Shown: positions 38,611 to 49,147 of the stretch, in pieces
How positions within the stretch are numbered: the first letter of the stretch is position 1
Layout of the letters: each line of letters begins with the position of its first letter
Assembly (NCBI RefSeq): GCF_033954455.1
Contig: NZ_CP121473.1
Coordinates: 992,001 to 1,056,000 of the forward strand
Reading direction: 5' to 3'
Length of the DNA stretch: 64,000 nucleotides
Origin: Thiorhodovibrio litoralis
GTDB lineage: Bacteria; Pseudomonadota; Gammaproteobacteria; Chromatiales; Chromatiaceae
Notes under the pieces: generated by a model
Told to the model about the DNA's origin: nothing
What the model saw: the letters and a program-made list of their open reading frames with translations, nothing else
Database searches by the model: none
Program-made: the position numbers and the translations under genes

Positions 38611-38753
38611 TCGATTCGCGTGAATCGATGAGTTCAATCGTTCTTGTGCCGCCCGCGGCACCTCGGCCCAATGCGCTGCCTGCTGCCGCCATCTTCGCTG
38701 CACTGGGCACCGATGCACGGGGCTCGATCAGCAAGCGGGTGGTGCGGAGGTAG
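38611..38753 (+). promoter_or_regulatory. Possible ilvB leader: inverted repeat and 41-codon frame
   Basis: A perfect repeat TCGATTC/GAATCGA (38611-38628) ends at an ATG opening a 41-codon frame (MSSIVLVPPAAPRPNALPAAA...) whose stop (38751-38753) lies 4 bp before the ilvB start and overlaps the end of its GGAGG. This could be a leader peptide or a coupled small gene. It has several Ile, Val and Leu codons but no run of them. Weak support. Confidence 0.35.
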
Positions 38754-38757
38754 ACCC

Positions 38758-40572
38758 GTGCAGCAAGCGCCCGCGCCTGGCTCAATATCCGAGCCGGCGG
38801 CATCTTCCGATCAGTCTCACCATTCATCCGAACGGCCGCTCTTGGAACTGAGCGGCGCGGAAATCGTCATCCAGTCGCTGATCGATCAGGGTGTCGAGAC
38901 CGTCTTCGGGTATCCCGGCGGCGCGGTGTTGCACATCTACGACGCGCTCTTTCAGAAGAGCGAGCAGATTCGCCATATTTTGGTGCGCCACGAGCAGGGC
39001 GCCACCCATGCGGCGGATGGCTACTCGCGCGCGACCGGCAAGTGCGGGGTTGCCCTGGTGACATCCGGTCCGGGTGCGACCAATGCCGTGACTGGCATTG
39101 CCACCGCCTATATGGACTCCATCCCGATGGTGGTGCTGACCGGTCAGGTGCCAACGCCTGTCATCGGCAGCGATGCCTTCCAGGAAGTCGATACCGTCGG
39201 CATCACCCGCCCGTGCGTGAAGCATAATTTCCTGGTCAAACGCCTTGAGGACTTGGCCGAGACCATCGCCAAGGCCTTCCATATCGCAACATCCGGGCGT
39301 CCCGGCCCCGTGGTGGTGGACATCCCCAAGGACGTGACCGATCCTGGTATCAAGATTTCCTACCAGTTTCAGCCCGACCTCAAGCTGCGTTCCTACCAGC
39401 CGGCGCGCAAGGGGCATCTCGGGCAGATGCGCAAAGCGCTTGACCTCATGCTGGGCGCGAAGCGACCGGTGTTCTACACCGGTGGTGGCGTTATTTTGGG
39501 CGACGCGCACGAGTCCCTGACAGAGATGGTGCGCAAACTCGGCTTCCCCATCACCAGCACCCTGATGGGGCTGGGTGCCTATCCGATGAGCGATGGCCAG
39601 TTCATCGGCATGCTCGGCATGCATGGCACCTACGAGGCCAACATGGCCATGCACGAGACCGATTGCCTGATCGCCATCGGCGCGCGCTTCGATGACCGGG
39701 TGACGGGCAAGATCGAGCATTTCTGCCCGCATGCGACCATCATCCATATCGATGTCGACCCCTCCTCGATTTCCAAGAACGTGCGGGTGGACATTCCCAT
39801 CGTCGGCCCGGTCGAGACGGTGCTGACCGACATGCTCGGCCTGCTGCGCGAGAAGGGTGAGCAACCGGACAAATCCGCCCTCGCGGCCTGGTGGGAGCAG
39901 ATCGATGCCTGGCGCAAGCTCGACTGCATGTGCTATGACCGCAAAAGCGAGCTGATCAAGCCGCAGTTCGCGGTGGAGACGCTGCATAAGGTGACCGGGG
40001 GCGATCTTTATTTGGCCTCGGATGTTGGCCAGCACCAGATGTTCGCGGCCCAGTTCTATCCGTTCGAGAAACCAAGGCGCTGGATCAATTCCGGCGGGCT
40101 CGGCACCATGGGCTTCGGCCTGCCTGCTGCCATGGGCGTACAACTCGCCCACCCCGAGGCCCAGGTGGCCTGCATCTCGGGCGAGGCGAGCATCCTGATG
40201 TGCATTCAGGAGCTGGCGACCTGCAAGCAGTACGATCTGCCGATCAAAATCATACTGCTCAATAACGGCTACATGGGTATGGTGCGCCAGTGGCAGGAGT
40301 TCTTCTACGAGAGCCGTTATGCGCACAGCTATGTCGATGCGCTGCCGGACTTCGTTGCTCTGACCGAGAGCTTCGGCCATGTTGGGATGCGGGTGGACAA
40401 GCCCGGCGAGCTCGAAGCCGCTATGCAGGAGGCCTTTGCCATGCGTGACCGGCTGGTGTTCCTCGATGTGATCGTCGACCCGACCGAGAACGTCTACCCG
40501 ATGATCGCAGCTGGCAAAGGGCAGCATGAGATGCACCTGCCGCCGACGATCTCCCAGCGTGAACTGGCCTAA
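38758..40572 (+). CDS. ilvB: Acetolactate synthase large subunit
   Basis: About 604 residues from a GTG at 38758 with GCGGAGG 8 bp before it; an upstream in-frame ATG lacks support. TPP- and FAD-dependent first step of branched-chain amino acid synthesis. ELSGAEIVIQSLIDQGVETVFGYPGGAVL, VRHEQGATHAADGYSRATGK, and the TPP-binding region GLGTMGFGLPAAMGVQ to LNNGYMGMVRQWQ are diagnostic. First of ilvB-ilvN-ilvC. Confidence 0.95.
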   Translation: MQQAPAPGSISEPAASSDQSHHSSERPLLELSGAEIVIQSLIDQGVETVFGYPGGAVLHIYDALFQKSEQIRHILVRHEQGATHAADGYSRATGKCGVALVTSGPGATNAVTGIATAYMDSIPMVVLTGQVPTPVIGSDAFQEVDTVGITRPCVKHNFLVKRLEDLAETIAKAFHIATSGRPGPVVVDIPKDVTDPGIKISYQFQPDLKLRSYQPARKGHLGQMRKALDLMLGAKRPVFYTGGGVILGDAHESLTEMVRKLGFPITSTLMGLGAYPMSDGQFIGMLGMHGTYEANMAMHETDCLIAIGARFDDRVTGKIEHFCPHATIIHIDVDPSSISKNVRVDIPIVGPVETVLTDMLGLLREKGEQPDKSALAAWWEQIDAWRKLDCMCYDRKSELIKPQFAVETLHKVTGGDLYLASDVGQHQMFAAQFYPFEKPRRWINSGGLGTMGFGLPAAMGVQLAHPEAQVACISGEASILMCIQELATCKQYDLPIKIILLNNGYMGMVRQWQEFFYESRYAHSYVDALPDFVALTESFGHVGMRVDKPGELEAAMQEAFAMRDRLVFLDVIVDPTENVYPMIAAGKGQHEMHLPPTISQRELA

Positions 40573-40620
40573 GCCCCCTTTCTTTAAGCCCAGCCTTTAA
40601 CGCTCTCCCTGGACAAAGTG

Positions 40621-41112
40621 ATGAGACACATTCTTTCCATGCTGGTCGAAAACGAGTCGGGCGCCCTGTCGCGCATCGCGGGGCTGTTTTCCGCGCGCGG
40701 CTACAACATAGAGTCCCTGACCGTGGCGCCCACTGATGACCCCACCCTGTCGCGCATGACCCTGGTCACCTGCGGCAACGACGACATCGTCGAGCAGATC
40801 AAAAAGCAGCTCAACAAGCTGATCGACGTGGTCAAGCTCGCCGACCTGTCAGAAGGGCCGCACATCGAGCGCGAGATGATGCTGATCAAGCTGCGCGCCA
40901 AGGGCGCAGATCGCGAGGAACTCAAGCGCCTGACCGAAATCTTCCGCGCCAAGATCGTCGACGTGACTGAGTCCAGTTATGTGGTCGAGCTGACTGGTAC
41001 CTCAAGCAAGCTTGATGCTTTCATCCAGGCCGTGCCGGATGGGCTGATCACCGAGGTGGTGCGCTCGGGGCCGAGCGGCATCGGGCGGGGCGAAAAAGCG
41101 CTGGCGCTCTGA
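40621..41112 (+). CDS. ilvN: Acetolactate synthase small (regulatory) subunit
   Basis: 163 residues. MRHILSMLVENESGALSRIAGLFSARGYNIESLTVAPTDDPTLSRMTLV is the ACT-domain N-terminus of IlvH/IlvN, which gives valine feedback control to IlvB. 48 bp after ilvB. The symbol ilvH would be equally valid. Confidence 0.95.
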   Translation: MRHILSMLVENESGALSRIAGLFSARGYNIESLTVAPTDDPTLSRMTLVTCGNDDIVEQIKKQLNKLIDVVKLADLSEGPHIEREMMLIKLRAKGADREELKRLTEIFRAKIVDVTESSYVVELTGTSSKLDAFIQAVPDGLITEVVRSGPSGIGRGEKALAL

Positions 41113-41160
41113 TACCCATGCGTTCCGCGTTTTCGCTAGCAAGTTCTTACCACTGACTGA

Positions 41161-42207
<1,047 letters not shown>

Positions 42208-42247
42208 GCTTCGCGGCAGCAGACAGCCTGGATAGGCAGTCCGGTTC

Positions 42248-42281
42248 GCAACAAAGCCAGGCTGCTTCCCGGCTTTGTTGC
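42248..42281 (+). terminator. Hairpin after ilvC
   Basis: A perfect 11-bp inverted repeat GCAACAAAGCC/GGCTTTGTTGC with a 12-base loop, 40 bp after the ilvC stop. There is no T-tract, so efficiency as an intrinsic terminator is uncertain. The rest of 42208-42441 shows nothing more. Confidence 0.55.
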
Positions 42282-42441
42282 CACAAGAGCGCCGAGCGAT
42301 TTCGGCTTGTCTAATGCTGAAGACTCATTCGCGGTCGCTCAGATTGGCCTGGGGTCATTGGAAGGGTTGATTGGGCTGATGGTTGAGCTAATCCGGTAGC
42401 TAGGGATGACTGCCTGGGAGCAGGATGAGCCGGTGGAACGA

Positions 42442-44073
42442 TCAGGCTTGGAATAGCGCGCTTTTCCCAAGTCCCTCGGTTGCTCTGCCCTGATTGAAAT
42501 AATCCGCGAGAAACTCATCGAGGCTGCGTTGATCCTCGGCTTCGATGCGTTTTTGCTTCGCGATTGACTCGGCGCTCAAGGCTTCCAACTCCCGCTGTGC
42601 CGCCTCTGGCAGTTGTTGTTCTTGAAATGCCTGCCGGTGAACTTCGGTGAGGCGGCGTGCAAAGGTCGCGAAGCCCTCGCCTTGTGCGCGCATCTCCGCG
42701 AGCATGCGCGCCGAAGGCGTGCTGTTTGGCTCGCGGATTTTCTCCTGTTGCGCTTGCACGCTGGCCTGATGTGGGCCAGTCGGGCCGCCATCGAGCAGGG
42801 CAGCGACTTCCCCCATCTGGCTCAGCACCTCGCCTGCCCAGGTGCGGAGGTGTATCGCTTGCGTCTCGCGCTCAAGTGCCAACTCGGGCTCGCGCCCGCG
42901 GTGGGCGGTTGTGACCTCGTTACTGTCGATCGCACGGCGCTCGCGTGCATTGATGCGCGGACTGGCGCACAGCAGGCTGTGCAGCATGAAGGTGGCGAGA
43001 AAGTGCAGCTGTTCCTCGTCGATGCCGAGCGGGTGAAAGGCGTTGACATCCACTGAGCGCAGCTCGACATAACGGATGCCTCGGCGTCTGAGGGCCAGCG
43101 TCGGGCGTTCCATGCCTTCTGTGAGCTGTTTGGGGCGCACCGTGCTGTAGTATTCGTTCTCGATCTGCAGCACATGATCGTTGAGCTGCTCATAGCGGCC
43201 AGCGACCTTCACGCCGAGGTTCTCGTACTGAGGACAGGGGGTCTCGATGGCCCAGGTCAGACTGCGGACGTAGGCATCCAGGCTGTCGTAGCTCGCCTTC
43301 ATGCCGGTGCCTTCTTCCTGCCGGTTTTGATACCCAATGTCACCCATGCGCAGCGAGGTGCCGAATGGGTGGTAATAGGTATGGTCGTCGAAGGACGCGA
43401 GCGCTCCCGGCTCGCCCTGCACGAAGCTCTTACACACCGCCGGTGAGGCGCCGAACAAATAGGGCACCAGCCAGCCGAGGCGTTGCAAATTGCGCACCAT
43501 TCCCATGTAGAGCGCGTCGCGGAAGGCGTGGGTGTCGGCCGGAAGATGCTTCTCGCGGCCGAAGGCGTCCTGCAGCAGCGGCCACAGGTTTTCGCGCAGC
43601 GAGAAGTTAAAATGCACGCCGGCGATCACCTGCATGACCCGCCCATAGCGGTTGCCGAGCCCGCGCCGGTAGATGGTCTTCATCTGCCCGGCGTTGGAGT
43701 CGCCATAGTAGGCAAGCGGGATGGCTGCGCTGCCACCGATCACACAGGGCATGCTGGTGGCCCACAGACGCTCATCGCCGATGTGGCGGTAGACGAACAG
43801 GTGCAGATTGTTCAGGAACTCAAGCGCCGCGGCTGGCGTGGCCACCGCAGGTGTGACCAGCTCGATCAGTGCCTCGGAGAAGTCCGTGGTGATGTAGGGA
43901 TGGGTCAGGGCCGAGCCCAAGGCCTTGGGGTGCGCACTGGTGGCTACCTTACCCTGCGGCGTGACACGCAGGGCTTCTTTTTCCAGTCCAATCAGATAAG
44001 GGTCACGCAGCAGGTCGGCGGGCAGGCGAGCGAGCGCGGCAAGCCGCTGCTCAAAGAGCGGATCGGGGGACAT
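42442..44073 (-). CDS. gshA: Glutamate-cysteine ligase
   Basis: 543 residues from the ATG at 44073. First step of glutathione synthesis. LIGLEKEALRVTPQGKVATSAHPKALGSALTHPYITTDFSEALIELVTP and GDEREWATSMPC-like GDERLWATSMPC match the proteobacterial GshA family; length is close to the E. coli enzyme. It starts 23 bp after prc and is probably part of aspS-nudB-prc-gshA. Confidence 0.95.
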   Translation of the reverse strand: MSPDPLFEQRLAALARLPADLLRDPYLIGLEKEALRVTPQGKVATSAHPKALGSALTHPYITTDFSEALIELVTPAVATPAAALEFLNNLHLFVYRHIGDERLWATSMPCVIGGSAAIPLAYYGDSNAGQMKTIYRRGLGNRYGRVMQVIAGVHFNFSLRENLWPLLQDAFGREKHLPADTHAFRDALYMGMVRNLQRLGWLVPYLFGASPAVCKSFVQGEPGALASFDDHTYYHPFGTSLRMGDIGYQNRQEEGTGMKASYDSLDAYVRSLTWAIETPCPQYENLGVKVAGRYEQLNDHVLQIENEYYSTVRPKQLTEGMERPTLALRRRGIRYVELRSVDVNAFHPLGIDEEQLHFLATFMLHSLLCASPRINARERRAIDSNEVTTAHRGREPELALERETQAIHLRTWAGEVLSQMGEVAALLDGGPTGPHQASVQAQQEKIREPNSTPSARMLAEMRAQGEGFATFARRLTEVHRQAFQEQQLPEAAQRELEALSAESIAKQKRIEAEDQRSLDEFLADYFNQGRATEGLGKSALFQA

Positions 44074-44096
44074 CAACTACTGCGGTCTCCGGTGGG

Positions 44097-46388
44097 CTAG
44101 TCGCGCATGGCCGCGCGCGGACGTTGCGATCCGCCCTGTTGTTTGATCAGGTCGGCAAGGATGCGCGCGGCTTCATCGACCTGAATCGCGTCGATAACGT
44201 CCTGTTGTTTTTCGAGAGCTTCTTCATCGATGGGGTCGGCATCCTCGTCGACGGGCTCGACACCGCGGGTGCGCAGGAAGTCATTGCGCTCTTCCTTCAG
44301 TGCCTTGTTGCGACGTTCGGACTCCTGACGGCGCTCATCCTCGCGCAGGGAAACCACGTCCCGCTCCTCGATTTCGGTCAGCATGCGGCCTTGATGGGTC
44401 AGCATGAGAAATCCCGGGTCTTTGGTGGTGCGCTCGACCGAGCGGGATTTAAGCCAATCGAGATTTACTCCGTTGAACGTTTGGTAGTTGGCTGGGCGGA
44501 TGCTGCCCCAGGGCAGTGCGTTGTCGAGCGAGCGCTCACCATGGTCATCGCTGTCGTTGCCAAGGTGGAACGGTATGTCGGGCTCCACCCCCTTGAGCTG
44601 GGTGCTGCCGCCACTGATGCGGAAAAACTCCGCCATGGTCAGACGCAGCCGACCGAGGTCGATGTCGTTGCCCGGCACATAGCGGTTCAGGTCGATGAGG
44701 GTTTGCACCGTGCCCTTGCCGAAGGTGGGCTCGCCGATCACGATGCCGCGGCCGTAGTCCTGGATGGCACCGGCGAAAATTTCCGACGCCGAGGCGCTGT
44801 TGCGGTCAACGATGACCGCCAGCGGACCCGAATAGACTAACTCGGGGTCAGGGTCGGTCTCGACCTCGATCTTGCCGAAGGAGTCTTTGACCTGCACCAC
44901 CGGGCCTTCTTTGATGAAGAGGCCGGTTAGCGAGGTTGCCTCGGTCAGCGAGCCACCGCCATTGCCACGCAGGTCGATGACGATGCCGTCGACCTCTTGC
45001 CCCTTGAGCTCGGCGACCAGCTTGCGCACATCGCGCGTGGTGCTGCGGAAATCGCGGTTGCCTTCGGATTCGGCGCGGAAGTCGCGGTAGAACGCCGGTA
45101 GTTCGATCACGCCGATGCGCAGGTTGGGGGCATTCTCGAGGGCGTCGATGACATAGGACTTGGCGGCTTGGTCCTCAAGCTTGATTTCGTTGCGCACCAG
45201 GGAGACTTCGCGCATGCGCCCGCCGCCAGAAATCTCGGCTTTGGGCATTAACTGGAGGCGCACCACCGAACCCTTGGGGCCGCGAATCTTGTCGACCACG
45301 TCCTGCAGTCGCCAGCCGATAACGTCGTCAAATTCGCCATCGACGCCTTGGGCGACACCGACGATCTTGTCGCCTGTCTGCACCATGCCGGACTGCCGTG
45401 CCGGGCCGCCGGGAATGGTGCGCTGGATGACGGTGTATTCGTTATCCGCGCGCAGCACGGCGCCGATGCCCTCGAGCGAGAGGCGCATGCTGATGTCGAA
45501 GTTCTCCGAGGTGCTCGGCGACATGTAAGCGGTGTGGGGCTCCAGACTCTGGGTGTAGGCATTGACAAAGGTCTGGAACACATCGTCTGCATCGAACTGA
45601 TGAATCCGCCGGCGGATCCCCTCGTAGCGATTGCGCAGCTGTTTGCGGATTTCAGCATCGTCCTTGTCGGCGAGCTTGAGTGTCAGGTAGTCGTTCTTGA
45701 CCCGCTTACGCCAGATGTCGTCAAGCTCTGCCTCGGACTTTGGCCAAGGTGAGTCGGCACGGTCGAACTGATACTCGTCGGGCTGGCTGAAATCGAAGTC
45801 CTGCGCGAGCAGACCGAGGGCGAACTCGACGCGGTCGTCGACGCGCATGCGATAGACGCGAAAGATATCGAAGGCGACATCGACGCGCCCCTGCGCCAGG
45901 TCGTCGTCGAGCTTGCCGGTGCTGGCGAGAAAGCGCTTGATGTCGCGGTCGAGGAAGAAGGAGCGGTTCGGGTCGAGCCCCTCAAAATAGTGCTCGAGCG
46001 TGGCCGTGGCAAAAGCCGGGTTGAGCTGGAAGTCGCGGTAATGAAAGCGCTCGAGCACCTTATTGATCACGACGGCGGTTTTGGCCTGCCGTTCGGTCGG
46101 GAACAGGGTCGAGAGACTAACGTCGACAGGTCGCGCGGCTGCCTGAAAGGCGGCTGCCAGCAAGGTGGCTGCGAGCGCAAGGTTTAGCGACAGCTTCAGG
46201 CCCTGTCGCAAGCCCTTTTGCGGGTGAGGCAGCCAGGCGAGCATGCGACGCAGTGCTCGCCGGCGAACCTCAGGCAGATGCACCGCTGGTCGTTGAGTCG
46301 CTGAGAGGCGCGCGAAGGTGTTCATGGGGCGGGCTCGTCGTGTCATGGGCGAAGACTGGATGCCTGGAAATTGAAAATGCGGGCTCAT
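44097..46388 (-). CDS. prc: Tail-specific (carboxy-terminal processing) protease
   Basis: 763 residues from an ATG preceded by AATCAGGCAG; later in-frame ATGs lack a ribosome site. Periplasmic S41 serine protease. A membrane/signal segment (LNLALAATLLAAAFQAAA) sits near residue 70. The PDZ domain (IPGGPARQSGMVQTGDKIVGV) is central. The catalytic part has VDGIVIDLRGNGGGSL, NSASASEIFAGA (serine) and FGKGTVQT (lysine). Processes or degrades envelope proteins. Confidence 0.93.
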   Translation of the reverse strand: MSPHFQFPGIQSSPMTRRARPMNTFARLSATQRPAVHLPEVRRRALRRMLAWLPHPQKGLRQGLKLSLNLALAATLLAAAFQAAARPVDVSLSTLFPTERQAKTAVVINKVLERFHYRDFQLNPAFATATLEHYFEGLDPNRSFFLDRDIKRFLASTGKLDDDLAQGRVDVAFDIFRVYRMRVDDRVEFALGLLAQDFDFSQPDEYQFDRADSPWPKSEAELDDIWRKRVKNDYLTLKLADKDDAEIRKQLRNRYEGIRRRIHQFDADDVFQTFVNAYTQSLEPHTAYMSPSTSENFDISMRLSLEGIGAVLRADNEYTVIQRTIPGGPARQSGMVQTGDKIVGVAQGVDGEFDDVIGWRLQDVVDKIRGPKGSVVRLQLMPKAEISGGGRMREVSLVRNEIKLEDQAAKSYVIDALENAPNLRIGVIELPAFYRDFRAESEGNRDFRSTTRDVRKLVAELKGQEVDGIVIDLRGNGGGSLTEATSLTGLFIKEGPVVQVKDSFGKIEVETDPDPELVYSGPLAVIVDRNSASASEIFAGAIQDYGRGIVIGEPTFGKGTVQTLIDLNRYVPGNDIDLGRLRLTMAEFFRISGGSTQLKGVEPDIPFHLGNDSDDHGERSLDNALPWGSIRPANYQTFNGVNLDWLKSRSVERTTKDPGFLMLTHQGRMLTEIEERDVVSLREDERRQESERRNKALKEERNDFLRTRGVEPVDEDADPIDEEALEKQQDVIDAIQVDEAARILADLIKQQGGSQRPRAAMRD

Positions 46389-46458
46389 CTGCCTGATTCA
46401 ACGCTAACTTTCAGAGACTAACGGCAAGCGTGAGGCAGTTCAATGGCGACACAGTAAA

Positions 46459-46932
46459 TCAGGCGAACCCCGATGCCGCCGTCCTACTCGCTAGAAAGCG
46501 GATGGCATCGCGATTGGTCCAGGAGGTCGCCAGCTCCAGCGCTTTGGTCAGGTCGAGCCACCGGTAACGGCTGTGCTCGAGCGCGTTCAGGCGGATCAGT
46601 CGGCGTCCCGGCAGCGCGCAAGCGAACCAGTATTCGCGGTTGAAACAATGCCCGTCGCGGTAGCGCGAGCGCCATGCGCGAATGATCGGAAACAGGCGCG
46701 ACTGGCGCAGGTCCATCAGCTGGGCGCCGCCGAGCAGGCCGGTCTCCTCGCGCAACTCGCGCATCGCCGCCTGGCGTGGGCTTTCGCCCGGGTGCAGGCT
46801 GCCGGTGACGGACTGCCAGAAATCAGCCGGGCGAGTGCGCTGCATCAGCAGAAACTCCCCGGCGCGCGTGAAGACCACCACGAGCACCGAGGCCGGTCGC
46901 TTAAACTTTGGTTTTTTACCTTGGTGCGCCAC
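46459..46932 (-). CDS. nudB: Dihydroneopterin triphosphate diphosphatase (Nudix)
   Basis: 157 residues. The Nudix box GSLHPGESPRQAAMRELREETGL is complete. RPASVLVVVFTRAGEFLLMQRTRPADFWQSVTGSL is close to E. coli NudB, which acts in folate synthesis, and the gene lies next to aspS as in many gammaproteobacteria. Confidence 0.88.
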   Translation of the reverse strand: MAHQGKKPKFKRPASVLVVVFTRAGEFLLMQRTRPADFWQSVTGSLHPGESPRQAAMRELREETGLLGGAQLMDLRQSRLFPIIRAWRSRYRDGHCFNREYWFACALPGRRLIRLNALEHSRYRWLDLTKALELATSWTNRDAIRFLASRTAASGFA

Positions 46933-46995
46933 TCGACTGGTCTCTCTGTTACCAAGCTTTGCCAGCGCAGCGCCGCCAAAGTTCCATGATAAGTC

Positions 46996-48774
46996 TCATG
47001 ACGCCGCGCGCAGGCGCAGCGCTAGCTCCTTAAGCTGCGCCTGATCGACCGCAGCCGGCGCACCGGTCAGCGGGCAGGCTGCGGCCTGGGTTTTCGGGAA
47101 GGCCATTACGTCGCGAATCGAGGGGCTTGCGGTCATCAGCATCACCAGCCGGTCCAGCCCGAAGGCGATGCCGCCATGCGGCGGGCAGCCGAATTTGAGC
47201 GCCGTGAGCAGGAAGCCGAAGCGATCATTGGCGTCCTCCTCGCTGATTTGCAGCAGCTCAAAAATCCGCCGTTGCACCTCCTCGCGATGGATACGGATGG
47301 AGCCGCCGCCAAGCTCGGTGCCGTTGAGCACCAGATCGTACGCGCGCGACTTACAAGCCCCGGGGTCGCTCGCGAGCAGCTCGAGCTGATCCTCGCCGGG
47401 CGCCGTGAAGGGGTGGTGCAGCGCCTGCCAGCGGTCGGTTTTTTCATCCCGCTCGAACATCGGGAAGTCGACCACCCAGACCGGACGCCAGGCATCCTCG
47501 GCCAGGCCGCGCTCGTGGCCGAGCTTGACGCGCAGCGCGCCGAGAGCTTCGTTGACCACGCGCGTCTTGTCGGCACCGAAGAAGATCAGGTCGCCATCGA
47601 CCGCGCCGGTGCGCTCCATCACGCCATCGACTGCCGCGTCGCGCAGGTTCTTGAGGATCGGCGACTGCAAGCCCTCGCGGCCCTTGGTTGCCCAGTCATT
47701 CACCTTGATATAGGCCAAACCTCGGGCACCAAAGATGCCAACATACTTGGTGTACTCGTCGATCTCCTTGCGCGAGAGCTTGGCGCCCTCCGGCACCCGC
47801 AGCGCCGCGACCCGGCCCTTGGGGTCGTTCGCCGGGCCGGCAAAGACCTTGAAGTCGACGTCCTGCATCAGGTCCTTCACGTCAACCAGCTCAAGCGGTA
47901 CGCGCAGATCGGGCCGATCAGAGCCATAGCGCTGCATGGCCTCGTCATAGGTCAGGCGCGGGAAGGGATCGGGCAGTTCAACAGCGAGCACCTCGCGGAA
48001 CAGTTCGCGAATCATGCGCTCCATCAGGGCGGTCAGCTCGGCCTCGTCGATGAAGGACGCCTCGATATCGAGCTGAGTGAATTCCGGCTGACGATCAGCG
48101 CGCAGGTCTTCATCGCGGAAGCAACGCGCAATCTGATAGTAGCGATCCATGCCCGACATCATCAGCAACTGCTTGAACAGTTGGGGCGACTGCGGCAGGG
48201 CATAGAACTCGCCCGGATGCACCCGGCTCGGCACCAGGTAATCGCGCGCGCCCTCGGGCGTGGACTTGGTGAGGATGGGCGTTTCGATGTCCAGAAAGCC
48301 CTGGTCATCCAGAAATCGCCGCAGGGTGCTGGTGACCTGAGCGCGGGTGCGCAGCCGCTGCTGCATCTCCGGGCGGCGCAGATCGAGATAGCGATAGCGC
48401 AGGCGCAACTCCTCGTTGACGTCCGCGTGGTATTCATCAAGCTGAATCGGCGGGGTTTCCGATGCGTTCAGTACCTCAAGCCCGGTGGCCAGGACTTCAA
48501 TCTCTCCGGTTGGCATCTCGGGGTTGACAGTGCCCTCGGGCCGATGCCGCACCCGCCCCTCGACCCGCAGCACATACTCGCTGCGAATCCGCTCGGCCTG
48601 GGTGAATATCTCGGCGCGATCCGGATCGAAGACCACCTGGACCAAGCCGCTGCGATCACGCAGATCGACGAAAATCACCCCGCCATGATCGCGCCGGCGA
48701 TGCACCCAGCCGCAAAGCTCGATGGTCTGATCGATAAATCCAGTGTTAATGGTGCCGCAATAATGGCTGCGCAT
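46996..48774 (-). CDS. aspS: Aspartyl-tRNA synthetase
   Basis: 592 residues from [40 protein letters not shown]. Class II synthetase: N-terminal OB anticodon-binding domain, then catalytic motifs including [25 protein letters not shown] and [44 protein letters not shown], and motif 3 [12 protein letters not shown]. First gene of the minus-strand unit; the antisense frames are GC-driven shadows. Confidence 0.97.
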   Translation of the reverse strand: MRSHYCGTINTGFIDQTIELCGWVHRRRDHGGVIFVDLRDRSGLVQVVFDPDRAEIFTQAERIRSEYVLRVEGRVRHRPEGTVNPEMPTGEIEVLATGLEVLNASETPPIQLDEYHADVNEELRLRYRYLDLRRPEMQQRLRTRAQVTSTLRRFLDDQGFLDIETPILTKSTPEGARDYLVPSRVHPGEFYALPQSPQLFKQLLMMSGMDRYYQIARCFRDEDLRADRQPEFTQLDIEASFIDEAELTALMERMIRELFREVLAVELPDPFPRLTYDEAMQRYGSDRPDLRVPLELVDVKDLMQDVDFKVFAGPANDPKGRVAALRVPEGAKLSRKEIDEYTKYVGIFGARGLAYIKVNDWATKGREGLQSPILKNLRDAAVDGVMERTGAVDGDLIFFGADKTRVVNEALGALRVKLGHERGLAEDAWRPVWVVDFPMFERDEKTDRWQALHHPFTAPGEDQLELLASDPGACKSRAYDLVLNGTELGGGSIRIHREEVQRRIFELLQISEEDANDRFGFLLTALKFGCPPHGGIAFGLDRLVMLMTASPSIRDVMAFPKTQAAACPLTGAPAAVDQAQLKELALRLRAAS

Positions 48775-49147
48775 GGCGTTCGAGTCCTCGAGTCCCTGTT
48801 CCCGGTCGCAAATGAGATCATCTCCCGCCAAAAAAGTTACGCCTTAAAGCGGCGAGTTAGGCTGCTTCGAGCGGCATTGACGAGGCGTTCAGGAAAACCG
48901 GCTAGCTTAGCCGGTGGCGGCGCATCCGACAAGAAGTAGAGCAGCCCATTTGAGTGAAAAGGCTGCGGAGAAATGCACTGGCGGAAGCTGGTAGCGCAGA
49001 AATTACCGGGCAGAAGTATCTGGCAGAATGATCTGGCAGAAGTCTCCGATAGCATCGCCCGTGGTTTTCGATTTTGTTGGATTACTGCACTTCGGCCCGA
49101 CATCCGCTGTATCATAGTGCATTCACCTCAGAGTCGCGCCCAAAACA
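48775..49147. other. Divergent region aspS / chemotaxis receptor with 13-bp tandem repeats
   Basis: About 370 bp without a gene. Three tandem 13-bp units, GGCAGAAGTATCT, GGCAGAATGATCT and GGCAGAAGTCTCC, occupy 49009-49047. They could be a regulator site. I see no clear sigma-28 promoter. Confidence 0.55.

Noticed and set aside
38824-40536. Minus-strand open frame of 570 codons opposite ilvB
   Set aside because: Shadow of a certain gene; composition follows codon third-position bias.
47176-48939. Plus-strand open frame of 587 codons opposite aspS
   Set aside because: Shadow of aspS; no protein-family resemblance.
49035-49060. TCCGATAG as a sigma-28 -10 element for the chemoreceptor
   Set aside because: No TAAA-like -35 element at the right distance.
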